A stretch of 64,000 nucleotides of DNA from Streptomyces mangrovi (GTDB taxonomy: Bacteria; Actinomycetota; Actinomycetes; Streptomycetales; Streptomycetaceae): contig NZ_FOSG01000021.1 of NCBI RefSeq assembly GCF_900114215.1, positions 1 through 64,000 of the forward strand, given 5' to 3'. Made by a program: the position numbers and the translations under genes. Positions 1 through 36,304 of this stretch are shown here, piece by piece. The number at the start of each line of letters is the position of its first letter. Position 1 is the stretch's first letter. The notes under the pieces were generated by a model. That model ran no database searches. It was not told the origin of the DNA and saw only the letters and a program-made list of their open reading frames with translations.

Positions 1-7198
<7,198 letters not shown>

Positions 7199-7199
<1 letters not shown>

Positions 7200-10100
7200 C
7201 ACGAGTTCTCCGACCGCGACATCCGTCGCAACGCGGGGCGGGCGTTAGTACGGCTGGTCCGCAGCCGGGCGGCCAGGGCGGCGACCGTACGCGCCTCGAA
7301 CACGGCCCGTACGTCCAGCTCGTCGGCGAGTTCCGACCTGATCCGGTTGACCAGCCGGGTGGCGAGCAGCGAGTGGCCGCCCAGCGCGAAGAAGTCGTCC
7401 TCGACACCGACCTCGGGCACGCCGAGCACCTCGGCGTAGATCCGGCACAGGGTCCGCTCGCGCTCGTCGCGCGGCGGCCGGCCGCCGCCCCGGGAGCGGT
7501 GCTCGGGAGCGGGCAGCGCGCGCCGGTCCAGCTTGCCGTGCGGTGTGGTGGGCAGCTCGTCGAGGACGACCACGGCCGAGGGCACCATGTACTCGGGCAG
7601 CACCGCCGCCACCGCGTGCCTCAGCTCGTCCTCCCGCGGGAGGGCCCCCGCGGCCGGGACCACGTAGCCGGTCAGCCGCCGGTCCCCGGGGCGGTCCTCC
7701 CGGACGACGGCGACCGCCCGGGCGACCGGCTCCGCCGCGGCCAGGGCCTGCGCCACCTCGGCGAGTTCGATCCGGAAGCCGCGCAGCTTCACCTGTTCGT
7801 CCGCGCGGCCGGCGTACTCCAGCCCGCCGTCCGGCAGGCGGCGGGCCAGGTCGCCGGTGCGGTACATCCGCTCCCCCGGCTCCCCGAACGGACAGGCCAC
7901 GAACCGCTCCGCGGTCAGGCCGTACTGCCCCAGGTAGCCGCGGGCCAGACCCGGCCCGGCGACGTACAGTTCCCCGGCCACGCCGGGGGGCACGGGGGAG
8001 AGCCCCTCGTCCAGCACCATCGCGCGCACCCCGGCGTACGGGCGGCCGATCGGCACCGGTCCCCCGGGCAGGGGCGCTCCGGGAGGCAGGCGGTGCTCGG
8101 CGCAGTTGACGGTGAGTTCCGTGGGACCGTAGGCGTTGACGATCGTGGTGTGCGGGTGGGCGGCCCGCCAGTCGCGCAGGGCACGCCCGTCGAGCGCCTC
8201 ACCGCCCAGCACCAGGGTGCCGGACCGTGCCGGCAGGCCCGGGTGCCTCTCCAGCAGCGGCAGGTGGGACGGCGTCGCCTTGACGAACGTCGCCCCGCTC
8301 CCCTCCGCCTCACGGTCCATCTCCCCCAGTACCACGCAGCCTCCCGCGGCCAGGGGGGTGAACAGGGCGGTACCGCTGAGGTCGAAGGTCAGCGGCGAGT
8401 GCAGCAGGGCCGTCCCCGCCGCGTCCGGGTAGCGGCGGACGGCTCCTTCCACGTAGTCGGCCAGCGCCCCGCGCTCCACCGCGACGCCCTTGGGGCGGCC
8501 GGTGGATCCCGAGGTGTGGATGACGTAGGCGAGCGCGCGCGGGTGGGTCCGCACCGCCGGGAGGGCGGAGCCGTCGGCGGCCTCGAACGCCGGGTCCGCC
8601 AGGCCGAGCACCTCCGTGCCCGCTCCGGCGGGCGGGGCGAAGGCAGCCCGGGCGTCGCCGGTGCTCCCCGGGGCCAGCAGCAGGCGTACCCCGGCGTCCG
8701 CCGTCACCCGCTGCCGCCGCTCGGCCGGCCAGGCCTCGTCCACCGGCAGGTAGGCGGCGCCGGACTTGAGCACTCCCAGCAGCGCGGCCACCACTTCCGG
8801 GCGGCGGGGGGCGACCACCGCGACCACGTCCTCGGGGCCGATGCCGCGCCCGAGGAGCACCCGGGCCACCGCGTTCGCCCTCCGGTCCAGCTCGGCGTAG
8901 GTGAGCCGGCCGCCGTCCCACCGCAGCGCCGTGGCGCCGGGGTCGGCCGCCACCCGTTTCCCGAAGCGGGCGAGCGGCTCGTCCGCGGTTCCCGTGGCGC
9001 GGGGGCCGCGGCCGTGCTCCAGGGCCTGCCCCGCCTCGCCGGGGAGGAGCACGCTCACCTTCCTCACCGGGGTGGCGGGGGAGGCGAGCACCTCCTCCAG
9101 CACCCGCAGCAGCCGGTCCACCAGCCCCCGCGCGGTCCCGCGGTCGAAGAGGTCGGTGCTGTAGGTGAGCACGCCGGGCATGTCGCCGTTCCCGGGACCG
9201 CCCGGGGAGATCACGAAGGACAGGTCGAACTTGGCGCTGCCCCGTCCCGTGCGGACGGCCTCGGCGGTCAGTCCGGGCAGGTCGCCCACCGGTGGCGACG
9301 CGTCGTCGAGGTTCTGCAGGGCGAGGGAGACCTGGAACAGCGGATGGCGGGCCAGGGACCGCTCGGGGGCGAGCACCTCCACCAGCCGTTCGAACGGCAC
9401 GTCCTGGTGGGCGTAGGCGTCCAGGGCCGTCCTGCGCACGCGCTCCAGGACCTGTGCGAAGGTGGGCGCCCGGCTCAGGTCGGTGCGCAGGACCAGGGTG
9501 TTGACGAAGAGTCCGACGATGTCCTCCACCGCGCCGTCCGTGCGCCCGGCGACCGGGGTGCCCACGGGGATGTCCGTCCCCGCGCCCATCCGGTACAGCA
9601 GGACCGCCAGCGCGGCCTGGAGGACCATGAAGGGCGTGGTGCCGGTGGTCCCCGCCAGCGCCCGGATGCGCGCGGCCGTCGCGGCGGGAACGGTGAAGTC
9701 CGTCTCCTCGCCGCGGTGCGAGGAGACCGCCGGGCGCGGCCGGTCGGTGGGCAGTGCGAGTTCCTCCGGCAGCGCGGCGAGCTGCCGCCGCCAGTAGGCG
9801 AGCTGCTCGCCGAGCGGGCCGTCCTCCTCGTCGGGGCCGCCGAGCACCCGGTGCTGCCACAGGGTGTGGTCGACGTAGTCGACGGGTGGTGCCGCGGGCG
9901 CGAACCGTTCGCCGCCCACGCGGGCGGCGTACGCGGCGGCCAGGTCGCGCGCGATGATCCGCAGCGACCATCCGTCGGCCGCGATGTGGTGCGCCACCAG
10001 GAGCAGCAGATGCTCCCCCGGTCCCCCGCCCGTGTGCGGGTCCGCCGGGTCGCGCGGCGGTCCGGTCCGGGTGAACAGCCTGCATCGCAGGGGGAGGCCG

Positions 10101-13100
10101 TCCGTCAGGTCGAAGGGTTCGGCCACCGCCTCGTCCGCCGCGCGGAGCGGGTCGCCGACCCGTTCCGGGACCAGCGTGAGCAGGCCGGCCGCCTCCGAGG
10201 CCTCCCGGACGACCTGGTGGGGGCCTTCGGCGTCCTCGTGGAACGAGGTGCGCAGGCTTCCGTGCCCGGCCACCACGTCGGTGATGGCGCCGCGCAGCGC
10301 GGCCGTGTCGAGGTGTCCGGTGAGACGGAGCGCGAGCGGGATGTGGTACGCGGCGCTGCCGCCCTGCAGCCGGTGCAGGAACCACAGCCGCCGCTGGGCC
10401 AGTGACAGCGGGATGCGGGCGGGCCTCTCCTGGACCCGGGAGACCGGCGGCCGGGCCGTCCCGGCCCGTGCGATCCCGGCGCCCAGCGCCGCCACCGTGG
10501 GACGCTCGAAGAGGTCCCGCACCCTCAGCTCGGCACCGAGGGTGGTGCGCACCCTGCTGACCAGCCGGGTGGCGAGCAGCGAGTGGCCGCCCAGCGCGAA
10601 GAAGTCGTCGTCGATGCCGGCCGGTCGCACCCCGAGCACCTCGGCGAACAGGGAGAGCAGGACCGTCTCGTGCGGACCGCGGGGAGCGCGCGAGCGCGTC
10701 GCGGCGCTCCGGTCCGGCGGGGGCGGCAGCGCCGCCCGGTCCAGCTTGCCGTTTCCCGTCAGCGGCAGCCCGTCCAGCACCACCAGGGCGGAGGGCACCA
10801 TGTACGAGGGCACCTTCGTCCGCAGGTGCTCGAGTACCGCGCCGGTGTCGGGAACCGTGTCGCCGGGCACCGCGTAGCCCACCAGACGCGGGCCGGCGGG
10901 ACCTCCGTCGTGCACGGCGGCCGCCGCCTGCCGGACGTCCGGATGGGAGGCGAGCGCGGCCTCCACCTCGCCCAGCTCCACACGGTGGCCGCGCACCTTC
11001 ACCTGGCCGTCGGCCCGGCCGACCACGTCGATCTCCCCGCCGGGAAGCAGGCGTCCGAGGTCGCCGGTGCGGTACATCCGCCCGCCCGGAGCGCCGAAGG
11101 GGTCCGCGACGTATCGCTCGGCCGTCGTCGCCGGGCGCCTCCAGTAGCCGCGGGTGACGAAGTCCCCGGCGATGTGGAGTTCGCCGACCACTCCCTCGGG
11201 CACCGGGCGGAGCCAGGGGTCGAGTACGTGGATCCGCGCCCCGGGCAGCGGTCGGCCGATGGACGGTGCGCCGTCCTCGGTGCCGTCCAGGAACTTGGCG
11301 GCCACGAACACGGTCGTCTCGGTCGGGCCGTAGAGGTTGCCGATCCGGGCCCGCGGGCAGGCGGCGCGCAGGGACTGGGCCAGGGAGGCGGGGAAGCGCT
11401 CGCCGGCGCACAGGACGGTGTCGACGGCGAGCGGGACACCGCGTTCCAGCAGCGCCTGCATCGCCGAGGGGACGGCGTTCAGCAGGGAGGGTTCGCCGCC
11501 GTCCCGGTCGGCGACGGCCAGCGTGTCCTCCACGATCTCGATGCGGCCGCCCACGAGCAGCGGGACGAGGGTGTCGAAGACCGACACGTCGAAGCTCTCC
11601 GAAGTGGCGGCCACGGTGCGGCGCAGCCGGTCGGGGCCGATGCCGGTGACGGCCCAGGACAGCAGTGCGGCCACCTGGGCGTGTTCGACGGCCACCGCCT
11701 TGGGCAGGCCGCTGGACCCGGACGTGTGGATGACGTAGGCGATGTGGCCCGGCAGCAGCGGCCCGGCCCGCTCGGCGTCGGTCAGCGCGGCCGGGTCGTA
11801 CCGTTCGAGCAGTTCTCCGGTCAGGACGACGCGGTCGACGCCGTCCCGGGCGGCTCCCCGCGGACCCCGCGGGCCGGTGGCACCGGGCCGGGCGGCCGCG
11901 GCCTCGGGGTCGGTGAGCAGGCAGACCGGTGCGGTGTCCCGGAGCATGAACGCGGCGCGTTCCTCCGGCAGCGAGGCGTTCACGGGCACGTAACAGCCGC
12001 CCGCCTTGAGGATGCCGAGGACGGCGACGGGCAGCCACTCGTTCCGGGAGACGGTGAGGGCGACCCGGCTCTCGGGGCCGACCCCGCGTTCGCGCAACAG
12101 CCGCGCCAGCCGGTTCGCCCGGGCGTCGAGTTCGGCGTAGGTGAGTTCCCGGCCACCGGCCAGGACGGCCGGGGCGCGGGGCGCCCTGGCCACCTGCGCC
12201 TCGAACTCCTCCACGATCGTGGCCGGTGGAGCCGGGGAGACCGGTGGAGCCGGGGATACCTCCGGGAGGGCGCCGGCGTCGTGCGCCCGCGGTGCCGGCC
12301 GCGCAGCGGGGGCGACCGCGGCGGTCGCGGTGGAGGGAGCCCCGTGGACGGCGGCCAGGGCGTGTTCCAGCAGGTCCGCCGCGCGCCGTGCGGTGTCGCC
12401 GTCCACCGCGTCGGGCCGGTGGTCCAGCCGCAGGCGGAGCGCCGGCCCGGGCAGCGCGTAGAGGGAGAGGGGGAAGTGGGTCGTGGTGATCCCGGATCCC
12501 CCCTCGACGCGCAGGCCGGCGTGGCCGAAGGAACTGGCGGCGGCGAGGTCGTCGACGGGGTAGTTCTCGAACGCCATGGTGGTGTCGAAGAGCTCGGCGT
12601 GCCCCGACCAGCGCTGAACGTCGGAGAGTCTGACGTGCTGGTGCTCCATCAGGGCGGTCTGCTCGCGCTGGACTCGGACGACGAGGTCGCCGACCGGCTC
12701 GTGCGGCCGCAGCCGCACGCGCAGCGGCACCGTGTTGATGAAGAAACCGACCATGTCCTCGGCCCCGGGCAGCTCCGCCGGCCGGCCCGACACGGTCGTC
12801 CCGAAGACGACGTCGTCGCGGCCCGTGAGGCGGCCGAGCACCGTCGCCCAGGCGGCCTGCACGGCCGAGTTCACCGTCACGCCGCGGGCGCGCGCCCACT
12901 CGGTGAGCGCCCGGGTGTCCCGTTCGGTCAGCCGCGTCCACACCTGCCGCGGCGGTGGGCCGTTGCGGTCCGCGCCCGGTGCCATCAGCGTGGGCCCGGG
13001 CAGCCCCGCCAGGGCCTGCCGCCAGGCCCCCGCGCTCCGCTCGGGCGGGCGCCGGGCCAGCCAGTCGAGGTGGTCGCGGTGCGGGCGGGCCGGCAAAAGC

Positions 13101-13620
13101 CCGAGGGGATCACCTCCGCTGCCGTACAGCGCGGCCAGGTCCCTCATCAGGATGGGCATCGACCAGCCGTCGAGGATGATGTGGTGGTAGGTCACCGCCA
13201 GCCGGTGGCTGTCCTTCCCGGTCCTGGCGAGCAGGAAGCGCAGCAGGGGCGGCCGGCCGAGGTCGAACCCGGTCCGGTGACGCTCGTCCAGGAGCGCCTC
13301 CAGGTGTTTGTCCGCCTCCTCCGGGCCGCCGGTGGACCGCAGGTCCAGCTCCTCCCAGGACAGCGCGGGGCGGGAGACGACGAGTTGGAACCACTCCCCC
13401 GAACGCCGCTGCCGGAAGGCGGAGCGCAGCGCCGGATGCCGTCCCACCAGTGCCCGGGCGGCTTTCCTCATCCGGTCGGCGTCCAGGTCGCCGGAGAGTG
13501 CGAGAACCAGTCGGCTGACGTAGGCGTCGGGGACCTCCTCGTCGAAGACGGCGTGGAAGAGCAGCCCCTCCTGGAGGGGTGTGACCGGCAGAACCTCCTC
13601 GACCATGTGCTTGGGTCCGC

Positions 13621-13624
<4 letters not shown>
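7199..13624 (-). CDS. NRPS subunit, modules 6-7 (C-A-PCP-C-A-PCP; LptB-like)
   Basis: Second NRPS subunit, 2,141 aa. Domains: C (8-435), A (468-960), PCP (Ser about 1015, GGHSLLATRL), C (1065-1500, LCL type), A (1550-2035), PCP (Ser about 2084). No E, MT or TE domain. The first pocket reads D-V-F-N-L-A-L-V-F, which I can only call a small residue (Ala-like); A54145 has Ala at position 6. The second reads D-L-T-K-V-G-A-V-N, the code I recall for Asp in CDA, giving Asp7. The start is GTG at 13,624: it overlaps the upstream stop as GTGA and has GGAGGA six to seven bases before it. A GTG at 13,639 is also in frame but lies upstream of that RBS. The N-terminal C domain (PLQEGLLFHAVF, DTTMAFENYP) looks DCL-like although the upstream module has no E domain. 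Confidence 0.95.
7853..7949. repeat. Near-identical adenylation-domain segment (copy in module 7)
   Basis: Partner of the segment at 4,616-4,712; see there. It lies in the A7-A8 core region of the Asp7 adenylation domain. Confidence 0.8.
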
Positions 13625-32532
<18,908 letters not shown>

Positions 32533-32648
32533 GCTTCTCCTGCCCTAGGTCTGAAAGTCTGTCGGCGCGCCCGGTCGCGCGGCGGCGCTCGCACGCACGG
32601 GAGCTCGGCGCGTGCGTGCGCGTGATGTGACGGGGCCGGGGCCGGGCG

Positions 32649-32903
32649 TCAGCGTTCGGCGCGTGAGGCCAGCCGGGAGGTGATCGCGTCGATCGTCTGC
32701 TCCTGCCAGAGCAGGCCCAGGTCGCACTCGACGTCCAGATGATCCTCGACCATGCCGCACAGGGCGGTCCCGGTCACGGAGGTCATGCCGTAATCGGTGA
32801 GGGGGATGTCGGTGGCGAGGGATTCCGGGGGAACGCCGAGGCAGTCCGCACACTGTTCGCGCAGCCACTGCCGTAGGTGATCGGGGGACGGGGACGGGGA
32901 CAT
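32649..32903 (-). CDS. Stand-alone acyl carrier protein for lipoinitiation (DptF-like)
   Basis: An 84-aa acidic helical carrier protein that should receive the fatty acid activated by the adjacent acyl-AMP ligase and present it to the starter C domain of the next gene. The phosphopantetheine site is at about residues 41-46, GMTSVTG: the serine is kept but the usual Asp-Ser-Leu is Thr-Ser-Val. The ATG at 32,903 is preferred because the frame further upstream (to 33,044) is Arg/Pro/Gly-rich and does not resemble a carrier protein. The RBS is poor (AAGG 11-13 nt upstream). It sits 168 bp after the ligase gene and 116 bp before the NRPS gene, all on the same strand. Function is inferred from length, motif and position, as in daptomycin (DptF). 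Confidence 0.85.
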   Translation of the reverse strand: MSPSPSPDHLRQWLREQCADCLGVPPESLATDIPLTDYGMTSVTGTALCGMVEDHLDVECDLGLLWQEQTIDAITSRLASRAER

Positions 32904-33071
32904 GAGGTTTACGACCTTCGTCTTCGGTATGAGGGACGACCGTCGGCCGCCGGGGAGGCGGTCCGGACGGCCGGCGCCCTGTTCCGGGGCCGACCGGTGC
33001 TTCCGGGTTCCCCGGGGTCCGGGGTCCGGGGAGCTTCCCGACACGGTGAGCGGATCAGAACGATGGCGTCG

Positions 33072-34883
33072 TCATGCGGTGGGGGCGGAGGCGCCACGGA
33101 GTGGATCGCCTTCCCGGAACGCCGCCATGAGCCGGTGCGCGCCGGGGTCGGCGTGGACGCGGAGGAGTTCACCGGCCCGGAAGAGCCGGGCGGCCAGGCG
33201 GCGCTGTACCTTGCCGCTGCTGGTACGCGGGATGCCGCCGCGGCGCACCAGCACCACGCCCACCGGGGCCAGGCCGAACTCGCGCGCCAGCGTCGCCCGC
33301 ATCGCCGTCACCAGTTCGGTGCAGCGGTCGCCCTGGACGGACGGGGCCACCTCGTGCGTGACCACGACGGCCTCGCCCTCTTCCGCGGGGACGGTGAAGA
33401 CCGCCCCGGTCATGCCGAGTTCACCGTGGTGGACGCGCAGCCCGTGCTCGACGTCGTGCGGGTAGATGTTGCGGCCGTGCACGATGAGGAGTTCCTTGGT
33501 ACGGCCGGTCACGTACAGCTCGCCCTCGTACAGGATGCCGAGGTCACCGGTGCGCAGCCACGGCCCCGAGCCGTCCTCGGCCACGGCGAACGTCTCGGCG
33601 GTCGCCTCCGGTTTCCGCCAGTACCCGGCTGCCACACTCGCGCCCCTCACCCGGATCTCGCCCACCGCAACGCCCGAGACGGGCTCCCCGGTCACGGGAT
33701 CGACCACGGAGACCTCCAGTGCCGGGGGCCGGCCGCAGGAGACGACCTCGCGCGCCGGGTGCCCCGCCGCCGCCTCGACGAAGCGGTGGTTCTCCAGTTC
33801 CGCGGCGTCCACCCGCCGGGTGCGCGGCTCACCCGTGGACAGGGACACCAGCAAGGTGGCCTCGGCCAGTCCGTAGCAGGGGGTCATGGCGTCAGGGGGC
33901 AGCCCCGCGGGGGCGAACTCCTTGGTGAAGGCGCGGAGTGTCCCGGCCCGGATCGGTTCCGAGCCGTTGGCGGCCCAGCGCCAGCGCGACAGGTCGAGGC
34001 GGTCGATCTGCTCGGGCTTCACCCGCCGCACGCAGTAGTTGTAGGCGAAGTCGGGTGCGGCGGAGAAGGTCAGGCCGAAGCGGTCGATCAGTACGAGCCA
34101 CAGGTGCGGCCGGCGCAGGAAGGCGCCACCACTCATCAGCACGGCGGCACCGCCGCTGAACAGCGCCGGGCTCAGCAGCCCGAACAACCCCATGTCGTGG
34201 TACATCGGCAGCCAGCCGCCCAGCCGGGGGGCGGCCCCCAGACCGAAGCCGGAGAGCAGGCTCCGCACGTTGTCGGCGAGCGCGCCGTGGGTGACGACGA
34301 CGCCCTTGGGGTCGCCGGTCGAGCCGGAGGTGTACTGGAGCACCGCCACGGTGTCGGCCCGGATCTCGGGTCTTCGCCACTGCTCCGGCTCGGCGTCGTC
34401 GGGCAGTTCGTCGACGGACAGCAGTGGCAGATCGTCCAGCCCGGCCCCGGCCGCCCACTGCCTGACCTCGGCCTCGGTGTCGGAGACGGTGAGGACGGCG
34501 CCCGCGTCGGCGTCCCGGGCGATGCCCGCAACGCGCGTAGTCTCCAGGGAAGTTCCCGTGGGCAGCGGCGCGGGGACTGCGACCATGCCTCCGTAGAGGC
34601 ATCCCGCGTAGGCTGCGGCGAACTCCGCGGACTGCGGGAAAAGCAACAGCACCCGTGATCCTGCGCCCAGGCCCGCCCTGCGGAGAAGGACGGCGATGCG
34701 GCGGGCCCTGCCGTCGAGCCAGGAGTAGCTCCGCAGCGCCTCCTCCCCCTCGTGCTCGGGATCCCGCACCAGGCCGACCGCCTTGCGCTCGGGGTCGGAC
34801 TCGGCCGTCGCCGAGATCGCGGCCACCAGATGAGGGCCCGCCAGCACGTCCTCCGCGGCCCCCACTCCGTTCACAGGCTCCAC
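33072..34883 (-). CDS. Fatty acyl-AMP ligase, first gene of the lipopeptide cluster (DptE-like)
   Basis: A 603-aa ANL-superfamily enzyme expected to adenylate a long-chain fatty acid and load it on the ACP encoded next. Visible motifs are QYTSGSTGDPKG (A3), YHDMGLFG, CYGLAEATL and RTGDLG. The length and overall pattern fit the FAAL class used by lipopeptide starters (DptE of daptomycin). The C-terminal catalytic lysine is probably the one in TSSGKVQRRL. Start is GTG at 34,883, preceded by a G-rich Shine-Dalgarno sequence (GAGGGGGG); another in-frame GTG lies three codons downstream. It is the most upstream cluster gene and faces a long AT-rich non-coding region that probably carries the main promoter. 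FAAL versus fatty-acyl-CoA ligase cannot be settled by eye, but the neighbouring ACP favours FAAL. Confidence 0.92.
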   Translation of the reverse strand: MEPVNGVGAAEDVLAGPHLVAAISATAESDPERKAVGLVRDPEHEGEEALRSYSWLDGRARRIAVLLRRAGLGAGSRVLLLFPQSAEFAAAYAGCLYGGMVAVPAPLPTGTSLETTRVAGIARDADAGAVLTVSDTEAEVRQWAAGAGLDDLPLLSVDELPDDAEPEQWRRPEIRADTVAVLQYTSGSTGDPKGVVVTHGALADNVRSLLSGFGLGAAPRLGGWLPMYHDMGLFGLLSPALFSGGAAVLMSGGAFLRRPHLWLVLIDRFGLTFSAAPDFAYNYCVRRVKPEQIDRLDLSRWRWAANGSEPIRAGTLRAFTKEFAPAGLPPDAMTPCYGLAEATLLVSLSTGEPRTRRVDAAELENHRFVEAAAGHPAREVVSCGRPPALEVSVVDPVTGEPVSGVAVGEIRVRGASVAAGYWRKPEATAETFAVAEDGSGPWLRTGDLGILYEGELYVTGRTKELLIVHGRNIYPHDVEHGLRVHHGELGMTGAVFTVPAEEGEAVVVTHEVAPSVQGDRCTELVTAMRATLAREFGLAPVGVVLVRRGGIPRTSSGKVQRRLAARLFRAGELLRVHADPGAHRLMAAFREGDPLRGASAPTA

Positions 34884-35118
34884 TGTCCCCCCTCACCGCC
34901 CCGGCGGGCGTCCACTCCACCGGGGCGCGGGCCCGCGCTCCTCCGGTTCTCCGGTGCCACGGAGGCATCGCCGCGCCCCGCCCGGGTCCGGAAGAGCCCT
35001 TCCGACGGCCTTCCGCCTGTCGATCGAGCGCCTGCGCGCCGCAGGCCTTCCTGGTTGTGCATCCTTCGCCGACCTTCCCCATAGGAAGTTCTTCCACAGG
35101 TCGCGCACGCACTTTGCC

Positions 35119-35131
35119 CTCTTGACAAGAG
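35119..35131. promoter_or_regulatory. 13-bp palindrome CTCTTGACAAGAG (copy 1)
   Basis: Perfect 6-bp arms around a central A, inside the AT-rich region about 240 bp upstream of the acyl-AMP ligase start. It shares the core TCTTGACAAGA with copy 2, 287 bp away. Embedded TTGACA followed 16 bp later by TATATG (35,144-35,149) would also form a rightward sigma-70-like promoter, but no gene follows in that direction. A role as operator is inference. Confidence 0.45.
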
Positions 35132-35405
35132 CTCCAAGCCCTATATATGCCCACACAGAAAGAGGGCCGATGGCAGCAAGCATACAGACCCGAACCCGTT
35201 TTGATTAGAGTCCGCAGCCGAACAGATTGTGATCCGATCCTCCCCGCAAGCCTTCGCGTCAAATATTTACAATTCATCAGCGGCTGCGCCGTAAACCATG
35301 ATAAAACCTCTTTGTCCGTTTCCGATTTCAGCGGCCGCAGCGATGTTCGAATAATCGCCCATGCACATCTTCGAGGCCATCGCAAGAGGGCGTCGGGCGA
35401 AGTGG

Positions 35406-35418
35406 GTCTTGACAAGAC
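35406..35418. promoter_or_regulatory. 13-bp palindrome GTCTTGACAAGAC (copy 2)
   Basis: Perfect 6-bp arms around a central A, with the same core TCTTGACAAGA as copy 1. The flanks differ (GT/AC here, CT/AG in copy 1), and in each copy the flanks keep the symmetry. That is more suggestive of a protein-binding site than of a plain repeat. The embedded TTGACA has only a weak TTACGA at 17 bp. Confidence 0.45.
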
Positions 35419-35896
35419 AATCAGAATGCTCTTACGAGTCAGGCTTTCTCCGCGGCGGTTATCGAGCCGGAACTCCCGGGCTGCCGGGACGGCCGTGGGG
35501 TGGACGCGGCGGGCCGGGGAGCGGCCATCCGCCGCGCGAGGACGGCGGATGGCGCGGCGGATGGCGCGGGCGAGGCCACCGGCCGCCCGGCCCGGAAAGG
35601 CCTGAACGTGCCACGCGCCGGCCCGCACCCGGTCATTGCCACGCCGGTGGCGACCCAAGACGGCTTCCGCACCCCTACCCGGCCCACCCGGTACCCGGCC
35701 CACCCGGCCCCACAGCCTTCCGCCGGACAGCTCCGGCGGTCCCGCGCGCCGGATTCGCCGCGCCGCCGGAAGATTCCGGCCGCCCCGCGCACCCGGTCTC
35801 GGCCACACCGGGCCCGGCGGACAGACCACTCGGTGCTCCCGGCTCAAACCGGCCGAATGCGGAAACCCCGCGGGAAGCGGCCCCCACGCACACCCG

Positions 35897-35910
35897 GAGG
35901 AAATTTCCTC
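35897..35910. promoter_or_regulatory. 14-bp perfect palindrome GAGGAAATTTCCTC
   Basis: Self-complementary site in the intergenic region, immediately followed by ATG on the plus strand. Its GGAGG half could act as a Shine-Dalgarno, but the frame behind it does not look coding. A regulator site is possible; nothing else supports it. Confidence 0.3.
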
Positions 35911-36260
35911 ATGTCCAGGCCACTGAAATCACCGAGGAAGGAAGCGAATTATCCGGTCAAAATATCCCCCCTCTTCCGCGAAACCCTTTTCCGTGAAGCG
36001 CGGGGAAGAACAGAGTGGCGTACAGGTGGCGCACACGAGTCTCTCGGCCGCGGGAATCAACACACCGCACGTACCGGAATCAGCGATACCGCCCCGGGCG
36101 ACGTCCAGTGCGATTCCGGTCCTCGATCATGTTCTGCGCACTCGGAGCCGCGACTGTCGCACTGCCGTCCACGCGATTCCTCCGGCGGCCGGCACCGGCA
36201 CCGGTGTGCGTCCGGCGACCCTGCGGTGGCCTGTCCGTTCCGGCCGCGCGGCGGCGGGCG

Positions 36261-36295
36261 CGCACAGCCGCGCGTGTCATCCCGCCGGCTGTGCG
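36261..36295 (-). terminator. Hairpin downstream of the VOC gene
   Basis: Arms CGCACAGCCG and CGGCTGTGCG (10 bp) with a 15-nt loop, ending 10 bp past the stop codon of the minus-strand VOC gene. No U tract, as is common in Streptomyces. Confidence 0.5.
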
Positions 36296-36304
36296 GGCAC
36301 GGGC

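Larger units (their letters stand above)
34884..36260. other. Long non-coding region upstream of the lipopeptide cluster
   Basis: About 1.4 kb with no convincing gene. The part from about 35,090 to 35,440 is markedly AT-rich for this genome and contains two copies of a 13-bp palindrome (35,119-35,131 and 35,406-35,418). From 35,480 to 35,880 it is GC-rich with short imperfect direct repeats (GCGGATGGCGC near 35,545-35,568, CCGGCCCACCCG near 35,680-35,712). A 14-bp palindrome follows at 35,897-35,910. Open frames here lack GC3 bias and family resemblance. I read it as the promoter/control region of the cluster and its boundary with the VOC gene. Confidence 0.6.

Noticed and set aside
32903..33074. 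Fusion or frameshift joining the acyl-AMP ligase and the ACP
   Set aside because: The ligase ends with a normal stop after its C-terminal domain, and the 168-bp gap does not read as linker in any frame, so they are separate genes here.
35122..35149. TTGACA-N16-TATATG as a rightward promoter
   Set aside because: No coding gene lies downstream on the plus strand, and the TTGACA is part of the palindrome, so I list the dyad rather than a promoter.
34893..35183. 96-codon minus-strand ORF with a hydrophobic start (MLAAIGPLSVWAYIGLGAL)
   Set aside because: Codon third positions are AT-rich, the C-terminal half is Arg/Pro-rich, there is no clear RBS, and it overlaps the palindrome copy 1. Chance frame in the AT-rich control region is more likely.
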